Origin: Phycisphaerae bacterium | Lineage (GTDB): Bacteria > Planctomycetota > Phycisphaerae > UBA1845 | DNA length: 64,000 nt | Direction: 5' to 3' | Assembly: GCA_029260015.1 (NCBI GenBank) | Contig: JAJDEB010000032.1 | Span: 186,001 to 250,000 of the forward strand | Shown here: positions 1 through 8,952 of the stretch, one piece after another | How the letters are laid out: each line of letters starts with the position of its first letter | Position numbering within the stretch: position 1 is the first letter of the stretch | Made by a program: the position numbers and the translations under genes | Notes under the pieces: generated by a model | Database searches by the model: none | Told to the model about the DNA's origin: nothing | What the model saw: only the letters and a program-made list of their open reading frames with translations

Positions 1-264
1 CGCTACGACGCCGAAACCATGGTTGCACCCAAGGTCATCGCCAAAGGTGCGGATTGGATGGCGATGCGCATTCGACAGATCGCCTCTGCCAACGCGGTGC
101 CGATCGTCGAACGCAAGGAACTCGCCCGCATGATGTATGACGTGGTCGAAGTCGGGCAGGAAGTTCCACACCGTTTCTACGAAGCCATCGCGGAAGTGTT
201 GGCATACGTTTACGAACTCTCGGGAAAGCGGTTGGGACCGCGACCGGTTTCATTGGCGTCATAG
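1..264 (+). CDS. flhB: Flagellar export switch protein FlhB, C-terminal fragment (5' end outside window)
   Basis: The reading frame is open from base 1 and encodes the last 87 or so residues of FlhB, the export-gate protein that switches the flagellar secretion system from rod/hook to filament substrates. The visible part is the cytoplasmic FlhBCC domain: RYDAETMVAPKVIAKGADW follows directly on what should be the NPTH autocleavage loop, which lies just outside the window. The tail GQEVPHRFYEAIAEVLAYVY is typical of the family. The gene ends 14 bases before the flhA start, so the two are very likely co-transcribed. The assignment is by recognition of this conserved domain and by position next to flhA; membrane segments cannot be seen here. 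Confidence 0.93.
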   Translation, partial: RYDAETMVAPKVIAKGADWMAMRIRQIASANAVPIVERKELARMMYDVVEVGQEVPHRFYEAIAEVLAYVYELSGKRLGPRPVSLAS

Positions 265-278
265 GAGAGCGCAAGTAG

Positions 279-2393
279 ATGGCCGACACGCCAGCAATCA
301 ATTCAAAGAAGTTCGATCTGCCAACGCTCGTCGGCAAAGTGATCGACGCACGCGGTCTATTGCTCCCGATTTTTGCGCTGGCATTGATCGTTGCGATCTT
401 AACGCCGCTGCCCACGTCGCTGATGGATTTTTTCCTCGCGACGAATATCACGCTGGCGGCTGTCATCATGGTGACAGTGATGTACATCAAAAGCCCGCTG
501 GAATTCTCATCATTTCCATCGCTGCTGCTGGCGATGACGTTGTTTCGATTGGTCTTAAACATTGGGACCACGCGATTGATTTTGACCAACGCCCAGCAAG
601 GTGAAGCTGCGGCTGGCAAGGTCATCATGGTCTTTGGAAACTTCGTATCCGGCGGCTCGATCGCTGTGGCGATGATTATCTTTGCGATCATCGTGGTGAT
701 TCAATTTGTGGTCATCACCAAGGGTGCAACCCGAATCGCCGAAGTCGCCGCACGATTTACGTTGGACGGAATGCCCGGAAAACAGATGGCGATCGATGCC
801 GATCTCAATGCCGGCACGATTGACGAAGGGGAAGCCAAGCGTCGCCGCAGCGAAATCACACGCGAGGCAGATTTCTATGGAGCGATGGACGGTGCGAGTA
901 AGTTTGTGCGCGGTGACGCTATCGCCGGCATCATCATCACCATTGTGAACATTCTCGGTGGGCTCTATGTCGGCATGGTCGAACTCGACCTATCGGCTGG
1001 CGACACGCTGCGAATCTTTACGAAGCTGACGATCGGTGACGGCCTCGTGTCGCAGATTCCGGCGTTCATCGTGTCGGTGGCTGCAGCGATGATCGTGACG
1101 CGGAGTGCGTCGAAAAGCAACCTGGGCGGTGAACTGCTTTCGCAAGTGACTGCTCAGCCGGTCGCATTGATATTAGCCGGTTCATTCATGGGCGTGCTCA
1201 TGTTCACACCGCTTCCGAAGGTTCCATTGTTTCTGCTGGGCACGGGATGTGTTTCGATCGCATTGTTGCTGCGACGTGAAGAAGCCCGCGTGAAACGTAA
1301 AGCGAGCGACAAGGAAAAAACCAAACCCAAGGCCAAGGATCGCCCCGAATCGTTCCTCGCGGTCGAGCCGATGGAGTTGGAGGTTGGCTACGGTCTAATC
1401 AAACTGGTCGATCGCAAGCAGGGCGGTGACTTGCTCGATCGCATCACCAACATGCGGCGGCAGATCGTGCAGGAGTTGGGCATCGTCGTGCCACCGATCC
1501 GCATTCGTGACAACATCCAACTGCAACCGAACCAATATGCAGTCAAGATGAAGGGCATGGAGATCGCGCGGGGCGAATCGGTTCCGGGGCATCTGCTCGC
1601 GATCGATTCGGGTACCGTGACCGACAAGATTCACGGGATGGATACCGTCGAACCCGCATTCGGATTGCCAGCGCTTTGGATTCCCGAGTCCGATCGTCAA
1701 AAAGCTGAAATGCGCAACTACACCGTGGTTCCGCCGACGAGTGTGATGGCGACGCACATTACCGAAATCATCAAGCGGCACGGTGATGAGTTGTTGACGC
1801 GGCAGGAAGTCAATCGCCTGCTCGACAATCTCAAAGAACGGGCTCCAAAGCTCGTTGAAGAGGTCGTGCCCAACGTGCTCAAACCGGGTGAGATTCAGGC
1901 GGTTCTTCAACGATTACTCCGCGAACGCGTGCCGATTCGCGACTTGGAAACGATTCTCGAAGCGATGGGCGATTGGGCGCCGCGGACCAAAGATCCCGAA
2001 CTGCTCAACGAATATGTGCGCCACGCGCTAGCACGAAATATATGTCATCAACATCGCGATGATGACGGCAAGATCAACTGCGTCACGCTCGATCCCAGTA
2101 TCGAAGAAATGATCACTGGCAGTGCGCAGTCGTCGGACGGCCGATCAGTGCTGACGTTGTCACCGGACTTGCAGAAGCGCATCCTCGAAGCGATCAGCAA
2201 AACGATCGACCGGGTGATGCCCGCATGCAACGGTAAGACTCCGGTCATCCTTTGCCCACCGCAATTGCGCATGTGGGTGCGCAGAATTATCGAAGGCTCA
2301 TTGAATACAGTTCCCGTGTTGTCATATAACGAAATTGTCCGAGACGCGACCATCGAGTCGCGCGCAATGGTGACGATGGATGAAGAATCTTAG
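279..2393 (+). CDS. flhA: Flagellar biosynthesis protein FlhA
   Basis: FlhA is the major membrane component of the flagellar type III export gate; its cytoplasmic C-domain docks chaperone-substrate complexes. The 704-residue length is normal for the family. The N-terminal half shows several hydrophobic helices, with the conserved FHIPEP-type core between about residues 140 and 220 (TLDGMPGKQMAIDADLNAG, then EADFYGAMDGASKFVRGDAI). The soluble C-terminal half begins near residue 340 after a Lys-rich linker. The ATG is preceded by an AGGAGAG ribosome site. The 3' end overlaps flhF by 14 bases, which supports translational coupling in a flhB-flhA-flhF-flhG operon. Confidence 0.97.
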   Translation: MADTPAINSKKFDLPTLVGKVIDARGLLLPIFALALIVAILTPLPTSLMDFFLATNITLAAVIMVTVMYIKSPLEFSSFPSLLLAMTLFRLVLNIGTTRLILTNAQQGEAAAGKVIMVFGNFVSGGSIAVAMIIFAIIVVIQFVVITKGATRIAEVAARFTLDGMPGKQMAIDADLNAGTIDEGEAKRRRSEITREADFYGAMDGASKFVRGDAIAGIIITIVNILGGLYVGMVELDLSAGDTLRIFTKLTIGDGLVSQIPAFIVSVAAAMIVTRSASKSNLGGELLSQVTAQPVALILAGSFMGVLMFTPLPKVPLFLLGTGCVSIALLLRREEARVKRKASDKEKTKPKAKDRPESFLAVEPMELEVGYGLIKLVDRKQGGDLLDRITNMRRQIVQELGIVVPPIRIRDNIQLQPNQYAVKMKGMEIARGESVPGHLLAIDSGTVTDKIHGMDTVEPAFGLPALWIPESDRQKAEMRNYTVVPPTSVMATHITEIIKRHGDELLTRQEVNRLLDNLKERAPKLVEEVVPNVLKPGEIQAVLQRLLRERVPIRDLETILEAMGDWAPRTKDPELLNEYVRHALARNICHQHRDDDGKINCVTLDPSIEEMITGSAQSSDGRSVLTLSPDLQKRILEAISKTIDRVMPACNGKTPVILCPPQLRMWVRRIIEGSLNTVPVLSYNEIVRDATIESRAMVTMDEES

Positions 2394-3480
2394 AACGATC
2401 ACAGCAAACTCGATGCCGGAAGCGCTAATCCGCGTCAAGAAAGAACTTGGCAGCGACGCCGTCATTTTGCACACGCGAACGTACCCGCGGCGCAGGTTGC
2501 CCGGTGCGCCTGCTCGCCACTTTGTTGAAGTGACGGCTGCGACATCATTGGATGCGGTCCCTGCCGAAGCTCGCAAATCGATGCGACCTGCAAGTCAGGC
2601 GAACCGCAGGTCGGCCCATCGTTCGGAGGCAACTTCGAGCGCCAACCCGTCTGCAGTCATTGCCCCAATCATCGCCGAGCCGGACGCATTGTTCGATGTC
2701 TATCGCCGATTGATAGAGTCCGACGTCGCCCACGACATCGCCAGCCAACTCATCGAGAAACTGGACCGGGACCTGTCGAGTTCGCAGCGTTCGGATGAAG
2801 CTGTCGTCAAGGCGGCGCTGTCGAAGCACCTTTTGAAGATGCTGCCTGCGGTCTGTGAAATTGACCTTGCCCCTAAGTCCGGACCAGTGGTCGTCGCGCT
2901 CGTTGGACCTACAGGTGTAGGAAAAACAACAACCCTCGCGAAGCTAGCCGCAGACTTCTCGCTGCGCAAGAATCGTTCGGTTGGGTGTCTTTCGCTGGAT
3001 AACCGCAAGATCGGTGCGGCAGATCAAATCGCAGCGTACGCAAATATCATCGATGTGCCATTGCAGGTTATCAAGAATCCGGCAGAATTACCGGCGGCTG
3101 TTGCGATGTGGTCGGACCTCGATGTGATTTTGATAGACACGCCGGGTTTGAGTCCGCACGATACAGCCGGTTTGATTGCGCTGACCAACCAATTGGAATC
3201 CATCGAGGTTGACGAGACGCATCTGGTCTTACCAGCGACGGTCGGGGGACGCGCGATGCGCGACGCAGTTGAACGCTTCGCTTCGGTGGGTGCGGATCGA
3301 TTGCTTTTGACCAAACAGGATGAAGCGATTGGAGTGGCTGTTATTCTCAACGCGGTTCATCAAACGCAGATGAAGATTTCATATGTGACCACAGGCGACG
3401 ATGTGCCAGATGGAATCAGATTGAGAGCGCGCGAATCGTTGGCCGATTCCATCACGGCGCAGGTCGCGATGATGGAATGA
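2380..3480 (+). CDS. flhF: Flagellar SRP-family GTPase FlhF
   Basis: FlhF is the third SRP-type GTPase and sets flagellar position and number together with FlhG. The N-terminal B domain (residues about 1-110) is variable, with the typical opening MKNLRTITANSMPEALIRVK. The NG domain follows: G1 P-loop VALVGPTGVGKTTTLAKLAA near residue 170, an AADQ-type element (IGAADQIAAYA), G3 DTPGLSPHD and G4 TKQD. G3 normally reads DTAGR, so this copy deviates there. The start lies inside the end of flhA. Order and overlap point to one transcript with flhA and flhG. Confidence 0.95.
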   Translation: MKNLRTITANSMPEALIRVKKELGSDAVILHTRTYPRRRLPGAPARHFVEVTAATSLDAVPAEARKSMRPASQANRRSAHRSEATSSANPSAVIAPIIAEPDALFDVYRRLIESDVAHDIASQLIEKLDRDLSSSQRSDEAVVKAALSKHLLKMLPAVCEIDLAPKSGPVVVALVGPTGVGKTTTLAKLAADFSLRKNRSVGCLSLDNRKIGAADQIAAYANIIDVPLQVIKNPAELPAAVAMWSDLDVILIDTPGLSPHDTAGLIALTNQLESIEVDETHLVLPATVGGRAMRDAVERFASVGADRLLLTKQDEAIGVAVILNAVHQTQMKISYVTTGDDVPDGIRLRARESLADSITAQVAMME

Positions 3481-3522
3481 CAAGAAGTGCCCGACTGATT
3501 AGAAGTAACGGAGTGCAAAGAA

Positions 3523-4401
3523 GTGACCCGATTGCGAAATCCATTTTCGCTCAAGCCTGCGGCATCGCGGCAACGTCAAGAGAACGTTGAACCGGCGCGC
3601 TCACGCTCCGAGAGCAAGCCCATCACGATTGCGCTGACCAGTGGTAAAGGTGGCGTTGGAAAAAGCAACATCGCGGTCAATCTCGCAACGAGTATTCAGC
3701 AGCGGGGCGAACAGGTGACGCTTGTTGATCTCGACATGGGGCTGGCCAACGCTGACGTGCTGCTCAACGTTGCGCCGCCATACAATCTCGGTCACATCAT
3801 TCGCAACGTGAAACACGTTGACGAAGTTGCGCATCGGTCTGCATTGGGATTGAAACTGATTGCGGGCGTTCCCAGCGGTGCGCAAGAATTGCGCGATGTT
3901 GCCCAAATTGACGAAGTGATCGACCGAATCAAGTCGGTTTCGAGCAATATTATTATTTTTGATTGTGCAGCCGGCATCGGTGCAAATGTTACCCATTTTG
4001 CGCGGGCTGCCGATGTTGTACTGGTGGTAACAACCCCAGAACCCACCGCTTTGGTCGATGCGTACGCTACCATTAAAACATTGTGCAAAGCAGGTTACGA
4101 AGGTTCTGTTCGGCTTTTGGTCAATATGGTTGAGAGTCGTCAAGAAGCTCGCAAGGCGTTTAGTCGTGTGCGAGACGCTTGTGAAAAATTCATAAACTTT
4201 GATATTGCGGAAGCTGGCTACGTTCTGCATGATACTCACGTTGAACTTGCGGTTCGTCAGCGTGAACCATTTGTTCAACGTTACCCAAAATGCTCCGCCA
4301 GCCTTTGCATCTCTGTCATTGCGACACGTTTGGTTGGAGCGAATGCTGGAGCCAACGGCCAAAACAAAGGGATCTTTCAGCGTGTCGCGGGAATGTTTTA
4401 G
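3523..4401 (+). CDS. flhG: FlhG/FleN-type MinD-like ATPase
   Basis: This is a ParA/MinD-family ATPase that activates FlhF GTPase and limits flagellar number. The deviant Walker A ALTSGKGGVGKSNIAVNLA lies at about residues 38-56, the switch region DLDMGLANADVLL at about 67-80, and a Walker-B-like IIIFDCAAG further on. GTG is the start, with GGAG ten bases upstream. The FlhF-activating DQAxxLR-type N-terminal motif is not clearly visible. The last 35 residues are Ala/Gly-rich rather than an obvious amphipathic membrane-targeting helix. Position just after flhF makes the assignment firm; a generic ParA role is the less likely alternative. Confidence 0.9.
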   Translation: MTRLRNPFSLKPAASRQRQENVEPARSRSESKPITIALTSGKGGVGKSNIAVNLATSIQQRGEQVTLVDLDMGLANADVLLNVAPPYNLGHIIRNVKHVDEVAHRSALGLKLIAGVPSGAQELRDVAQIDEVIDRIKSVSSNIIIFDCAAGIGANVTHFARAADVVLVVTTPEPTALVDAYATIKTLCKAGYEGSVRLLVNMVESRQEARKAFSRVRDACEKFINFDIAEAGYVLHDTHVELAVRQREPFVQRYPKCSASLCISVIATRLVGANAGANGQNKGIFQRVAGMF

Positions 4402-4727
4402 TGGACGGAACGCCTTGTGAGTTTCCGAGTTGCAGCCGTGTGAGTTGTTGCGGTTTCAGGTTCAGTTGTTGAAGCTGTAAACATGTCATCGTGGATTTGT
4501 TTGTTGGTCAATCCGCGTGAATCGGCAAGGATGCTGATCGATCGACATGCATAGGGCGGAGGATTTCTGCCCGCAAACTTATTGCGCAAGACTATTTGGC
4601 GTGGTTGGCGAGAAAGGATTCTCAATGCTGCCGCTATTCATTCAGCCCTTTCACTCATCCAATTCGCATTGCAACCGCATTCATTTGCAGGGTTCCCGCA
4701 GGTACGCTTGCGGAGGACGGTGATCTT
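4402..4727. other. Intergenic stretch with no gene recognised
   Basis: Between flhG and the next gene there are about 325 bases. A longer reading frame enters it from the downstream gene, but the upstream part has no plausible ribosome site or domain. I see no strong hairpin, so a promoter for the membrane protein gene may lie here, but none is clear. Confidence 0.4.
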
Positions 4728-5027
4728 ATGGTCGCTCGATATACCGGTGCTGTGCTGAGTTTGTTTGCTTTTGGGTTAGCGTCTGTCGCAGGTTTGATTG
4801 CGGGCAACCCACCTGAAGTCGTGTTGTCGCGCGCACTTTGGGCGCTGGCCGTCTTTTGCGTGATCGGACTTGCAGTTGGAGCAACCGCCCAGATGGTGTT
4901 GGGTGAATACGCGATCGAGAAAGCTGCCGCCGTCATGCCAGACGAGAATGAAATGGCGGTTGAGTTTAACGATGACGAGACTGTCGACGTCGCGGCGGTT
5001 GGTCATGAAGACGCCGCCAAGGCATGA
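4728..5027 (+). CDS. Small two-helix membrane protein in flagellar cluster
   Basis: Encodes 99 residues. The ATG at this position is preferred over an upstream in-frame start because a GGAGGA ribosome site lies 10 bases upstream and the protein then begins directly with a membrane helix (ARYTGAVLSLFAFGLASVAG). A second helix follows at about residues 37-58 (ALWALAVFCVIGLAVGATA). The C-terminal 35 residues are acidic and probably cytoplasmic. I recognise no family. Its place between flhG and the FliA-type sigma factor suggests a role linked to flagellar placement or export, which is inference from position only. Confidence 0.7.
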   Translation: MVARYTGAVLSLFAFGLASVAGLIAGNPPEVVLSRALWALAVFCVIGLAVGATAQMVLGEYAIEKAAAVMPDENEMAVEFNDDETVDVAAVGHEDAAKA

Positions 5028-5074
5028 ATAAGTTCATGATTCAATAAGTTCATGATTCAATAAGTTCGTGATTT
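5027..5074 (+). repeat. Three tandem 16-bp repeats after a stop codon
   Basis: The unit AATAAGTTCATGATTC occurs twice exactly and a third time with two changes, beginning in the stop codon of the preceding gene. It lies in the 190-base gap before the sigma factor gene. Function unknown; replication slippage would be enough to make it. Confidence 0.8.
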
Positions 5075-5219
5075 ACTGGGCAGGTTGGTTAAGGACAAAC
5101 ATGGTAAGGCTTTGAGGAATTAAGATCTGCAAGGAGGCTGATCTCAATGCGGCTGTTCGTCGAACGGCCAATCTTCAAAACCGCAGAACATCGCAATCGT
5201 ATCTCACGGAGGAGAATCG

Positions 5220-6002
5220 ATGCCCGCTTTAAGAACCGGTTCGGACGTACTGGAAGTTTGGAAAGAATTTAAGCTCGCGGGAGGTCGGCCTTTGCGCAAC
5301 CGACTGATGGAGACGTATCTTCCAATCGTCAAGTACACAGCCGACCGCATCAGCACAAAGCTGCCTGATGAGGTTGATGTTGACGACCTTGTGTCGGCTG
5401 GCATCTTCGGATTGGTGGATGCCATTGAAGCATTCGACATGGGGCGGGGCGTCAAGTTCGAAACTTATTGTGCGCCGCGTATTAGGGGTGCCATGCTCGA
5501 TGAACTCCGTGCAATGGATTGGGTGCCACGTCTCGTGCGAAGTCGCGCCAACAAGCTGCAACGCGTCTGCAGCTCGCTGGAGGCTGAATTGCGCAGGCAA
5601 CCGACAGATAGCGAACTGGCCCAGAAACTCGGCGTATCCAAAACCGAACTCGCGAAAATTGTGCGAGACGCGACAGCCGTGTCGCAGATTTCGCTTTCAC
5701 GAAAACATTTTGAAACCGATTCCAGTCGCGACGTCTGCGAGATTGATGTGCTTGAAGACAAGCGCGGTCGAAACCCCGTCGCCGAAGTTCAGAAGCGCGA
5801 TCTCAAAAGTCTCATCACGCGCGGGCTGACTCGCGCCGAACGACTCATTCTGATCTTGTATTACTACGAAGAAATGACGATGAAAGAAATCGGCGCGACG
5901 CTGGATCTTTCTGAGAGCAGGGTTAGCCAAATGCACTCGGCGATTCTGAATCGATTGAAAACGCAACTCAAGAATCGTGAGCGCGAATTGTCGCGTGCCT
6001 GA
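5220..6002 (+). CDS. fliA: FliA/WhiG-family RNA polymerase sigma factor
   Basis: An alternative sigma-70-family factor of 260 residues, the size of FliA (sigma-28). Region 2 holds DVDDLVSAGIFGLVDAIEAF and KFETYCAPRIRGAMLDELR, which is the FliA/WhiG signature. Region 3 is around residues 110-150. Region 4 helix-turn-helix reads MKEIGATLDLSESRVSQMHS near residues 220-240. A GGAGGAGAA ribosome site precedes the ATG. In planctomycetes this factor closes the flhA-flhF-flhG block and probably drives late flagellar genes; FlgM, its usual anti-sigma factor, is not in view. Which of the two names applies locally is not settled by the sequence. Confidence 0.93.
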   Translation: MPALRTGSDVLEVWKEFKLAGGRPLRNRLMETYLPIVKYTADRISTKLPDEVDVDDLVSAGIFGLVDAIEAFDMGRGVKFETYCAPRIRGAMLDELRAMDWVPRLVRSRANKLQRVCSSLEAELRRQPTDSELAQKLGVSKTELAKIVRDATAVSQISLSRKHFETDSSRDVCEIDVLEDKRGRNPVAEVQKRDLKSLITRGLTRAERLILILYYYEEMTMKEIGATLDLSESRVSQMHSAILNRLKTQLKNRERELSRA

Positions 6003-6339
6003 TCGACATGCCTGCGTGATTGGCACGTCAGCGCGCCGTAACTTGAAGGTTGCTGCAGGTGATCGCTGACTTGCCGACAATTTGAAAATTAACACTTGAT
6101 CAACGCCCGATAACCATTGTCTAAGTTCATTTCTCGCCGGATCTTCAACGTTTTCAGCCATTTCCGGTTAATTCACAATCAACTCCGTTCAAATCACAGT
6201 CATCGCCATGCTATGATTCAATAGTGGTTGTGCGAGCGCAGATTGCGTCACGGCCCTATGTGTGGATCGCCGATACATTATTGAGGCCAGTTGCTGGGGG
6301 AGAGCGCACGGTTCAACAACACGCACAGGAGACTGGAAC
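6003..6339. other. Intergenic region, possible FliA-type -10 element
   Basis: No gene is recognised in about 340 bases. CCCGATAA at 6106-6113 matches seven of eight positions of the sigma-28 -10 box, but no convincing -35 partner lies at the right distance, so a promoter is only a possibility. A longer reading frame from 6262 is not preferred because the downstream GTG has the better ribosome site. Confidence 0.3.
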
Positions 6340-6657
6340 GTGTCAGACGTGCCTCCAAACATTCTAGGAGCCGCAGCACAAGCCGGATTCGTTTCCGGGA
6401 TTGCTTCCCGCTCGCGCGACGCCGATCGCACCGGGCAGGCACAGATCGCTGCTAAGCAGGTTGAGCGGGCGAACGACTCTGCGGACAGCGTCGAAACAAC
6501 CGACGGCGATACTGCTGTCTTTGCCGACGCCGAAGGTGCGGGTGGCCAGGGACGTGCGTTTGGCGAAGCTGCTGACTCGCCGGTTGAAGAAAATGAAGGC
6601 GTTACCCCTGAGTCAAAACAAGACGGCGATCAGTCACATCTGGATATCAAAATCTAG
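6340..6657 (+). CDS. Small acidic protein downstream of sigma factor
   Basis: Encodes 105 residues starting at GTG with AGGAGA seven bases upstream. The product begins SDVPPNILGAAAQAGFVSG and continues with RSRDADRTGQAQIAAKQVE, giving an amphipathic Ala-rich N-terminus. An acidic, probably disordered C-terminus follows (DGDTAVFADAEGAGGQGR is its most ordered-looking piece). There is no signal peptide or membrane helix. I have the impression that similar short proteins accompany flagellar genes in other planctomycetes, but I cannot name a family. Chaperone or anti-sigma roles would fit the position; neither is shown. Confidence 0.65.
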   Translation: MSDVPPNILGAAAQAGFVSGIASRSRDADRTGQAQIAAKQVERANDSADSVETTDGDTAVFADAEGAGGQGRAFGEAADSPVEENEGVTPESKQDGDQSHLDIKI

Positions 6658-6829
6658 CGCACTGAGCGCTTAATCGATTATTGGGAGAGAATGAGCTGGC
6701 TCAGCCTGAAATATGGCTGGGCCATCCTCTTGCGCAGACGGTTCGATGTTCAAGAGGCCTGAACGTCGAATGTTTTGCAGGGACAGTTGAGTACTGGGCT
6801 GACGAACCAGCAAAGGATAAAATAAACGC

Positions 6830-7819
6830 ATGCGATACACGCACATGCATGGCTGCGGTAATTCGTTCTATGTCATCGACGCGCGCGACAGTGCGATCGC
6901 CGATCAGGCTGCGCTCGATTTGGTTCGGCGCAACTGTGGCGATCCGTTCGATCTGGATGGCGTGGTGATGATTCATCCGTCGTCAGTCGCGAGCATCAGA
7001 ACGGTGATCTACAACTCAGACGGATCTCGAGCGCCAATGTGCGGTAATGGGGTTCGCTGCCTCAGCAAGTTTGTCATCGACCATACGCCCGAAGCAACCG
7101 ATCATCTATTCGGACCTGTGTCGGTTGGCCAGTTGTCACGGGCAATGCCAAGGCTGGGATTGCCGAATCAGGTGAGCCGCGTCCTCCTCAAATCTATCCT
7201 GCAAACAAACTGGTGTGTAGATGACAAGGTGGTTCTCGGTCGATTGATCGCCGAGACCGATTCGGGCCTTAAGACGCACTACTGCCTGTCACAAAACGGA
7301 GCGATGATCTGGGCGACTGTTTCGTTGGCACCGGCTGAACTGTGTCTTGCGAGATTGAATTGTACATTGGAAGGGGCAGAGGCGTTGGATCGGGAGATCT
7401 GCGTTGGCGGGCAGTGCTACGACGTTTCAGTTATCGGCCTTGGCAATCTGCATTGCGTGGTTTTCGTCGATGATTTGAATGGCATTGATGTTGGCGTCCA
7501 GGGGCGGGCGATTGAAACTTGTGATCGGATTTTTCCGGATAGCGTCAACGTTCATTTTGTGCAGGTGCTCGCGCCAAACCACTTGAAGATTCGATCGTGG
7601 GAGCGGGGGGCGGGCGCGACGCTTGCATGCGGAACGGGTTCGTGTGCCTCCGTGGTGGCCGGTCTCAGGACTGGACGCTGCGCGGCCAGTGTCAGGGTCG
7701 ATCAACCGGGAGGGGCGATTCACGTCGATGTCGGTGACGATGTGCTAATGTCGGGTCCGGCGGTGACGGTTTGCGAGGGTGAGTGGGCTGACGCGAAGGC
7801 AGTGGGCAACGACGGGTGA
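6830..7819 (+). CDS. dapF: Diaminopimelate epimerase
   Basis: DapF interconverts LL- and meso-diaminopimelate in lysine and peptidoglycan precursor synthesis, using two cysteines as acid and base. Both are present: Cys71 in PMCGNGVRC and Cys267 in ATLACGTGSC. The N-terminus THMHGCGNSFYVIDAR is typical. The protein is about 50 residues longer than the usual 275; the extra length is an insertion at about residues 86-140, between FVID and the AETDSGLK strand, rich in Leu and Arg. This could be a lineage-specific loop. Cytoplasmic enzyme, apparently a stand-alone gene. Confidence 0.95.
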   Translation: MRYTHMHGCGNSFYVIDARDSAIADQAALDLVRRNCGDPFDLDGVVMIHPSSVASIRTVIYNSDGSRAPMCGNGVRCLSKFVIDHTPEATDHLFGPVSVGQLSRAMPRLGLPNQVSRVLLKSILQTNWCVDDKVVLGRLIAETDSGLKTHYCLSQNGAMIWATVSLAPAELCLARLNCTLEGAEALDREICVGGQCYDVSVIGLGNLHCVVFVDDLNGIDVGVQGRAIETCDRIFPDSVNVHFVQVLAPNHLKIRSWERGAGATLACGTGSCASVVAGLRTGRCAASVRVDQPGGAIHVDVGDDVLMSGPAVTVCEGEWADAKAVGNDG

Positions 7820-7972
7820 AATTGATTGCCTGAAATGGGCGGGTTCTATCAGAATTGACAGAAGCATCGACACCGGCACACGGAGTTTATTGACGCGACT
7901 TTTCACCCGATAAACGAAAGGGTAAGCCAAATCCCGGTGCCCGCGCCTCAGGTCTATTACTCGGAGAGTGAG

Positions 7973-8899
7973 ATGAATCCGAACGTCGTTGAAGCGATTC
8001 GCAAGTCTGCAGCCGTTCCGTCCATGCCACAGGTTGTCACTCGGTTTCTTGAAGTCATTCAGGATCCGAATTTTGACTACAACAGCGTGGTCAAGGTGCT
8101 CAGCGTTGATGCGGGAACGGTCAGTGAGATTCTGCGCCTTTCCAACTCGGCGCTGTTTGGCGTGTCGCGAAAGGTTACTTCGCTTAAGCAGGCCCTCACG
8201 TTGCTGGGTCCGAGGCGTACGCGTTCATTGGTTCTGGGGCGATACCTGGTCGAAGCGATTGGTGACGATTGCGGTGGTCAGCTTGATACGAGCTACTACT
8301 GGCGACGGTCACTCTCGTCAGGCGTCATCGCGGCGCGCATTTCGGACAAGGCATGCCCACGACTGCGCGATGAAGCGTTCCTGACCGGGCTGCTGGCCGA
8401 CATCGGCGTTGCAATTCTTTCGCAGGCGATGGGTGATCAGTACGAGCCCATTGTCAGCCAATACACGCCGCACGGGTCGCCTTATACCGAAGACGACGAG
8501 CTGAAACTGGTTGAAACCAGTCACTGCGAAGTGGCGGCTATGGTCCTCGCCGAGTGGGGTCTGCCTGAAGCGATGTGCGATGCAGTCAAGAACAGCCACA
8601 ACAATGACATCGACGTGACCGACAACGCTTCGCAAATGGCCCGCGTCGTCAATGCGTCCGATCGAATCGCGAAATTGCTTTGCGAAATCCCCGACGTCAA
8701 CACTTGCGTCGAAACCTGTGCGAGTGCTGCGGCTTTCTCCGGAATCGGTCTGTCTGACTTGGTGAATATTCTCGAAAGCGTCGAATCAGACGTTGAGGAA
8801 TTGGCATCCGTATTGAAGATCGACGTTATTCCGAGTGCGGTGTACGAGAAGATCGCCCACGCCATTCGAGAGCAACTGTCGGTCGCGGCGGGTTCATAA
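7973..8899 (+). CDS. HDOD domain protein
   Basis: HDOD domains are catalytically inactive relatives of HD phosphohydrolases that act as signalling or scaffolding modules. The domain fills residues about 10-205: KSAAVPSMPQVVTRFLEV, VLSVDAGTVSEILRLSNSAL and KQALTLLGPRRTRSLVLG are characteristic, and the metal-binding HD pair is absent. The ATG here is chosen over an upstream in-frame GTG at 7937 because GGAG lies six bases before it. There is no second output domain, so it probably works with partners. A CCCGATAA element 60 bases upstream hints at sigma-28 control, weakly supported. Confidence 0.88.
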   Translation: MNPNVVEAIRKSAAVPSMPQVVTRFLEVIQDPNFDYNSVVKVLSVDAGTVSEILRLSNSALFGVSRKVTSLKQALTLLGPRRTRSLVLGRYLVEAIGDDCGGQLDTSYYWRRSLSSGVIAARISDKACPRLRDEAFLTGLLADIGVAILSQAMGDQYEPIVSQYTPHGSPYTEDDELKLVETSHCEVAAMVLAEWGLPEAMCDAVKNSHNNDIDVTDNASQMARVVNASDRIAKLLCEIPDVNTCVETCASAAAFSGIGLSDLVNILESVESDVEELASVLKIDVIPSAVYEKIAHAIREQLSVAAGS

Positions 8900-8952
8900 G
8901 GATACCAACGCGAACGGAACGGTCGCAGATTGCTTTTGCAAATTGTTGCTGA

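Noticed and set aside
7906..7913. Sigma-28 promoter before the HDOD gene (CCCGATAA)
   Set aside because: The -10 box is good, but the expected -35 sequence is lacking, so it is not called.
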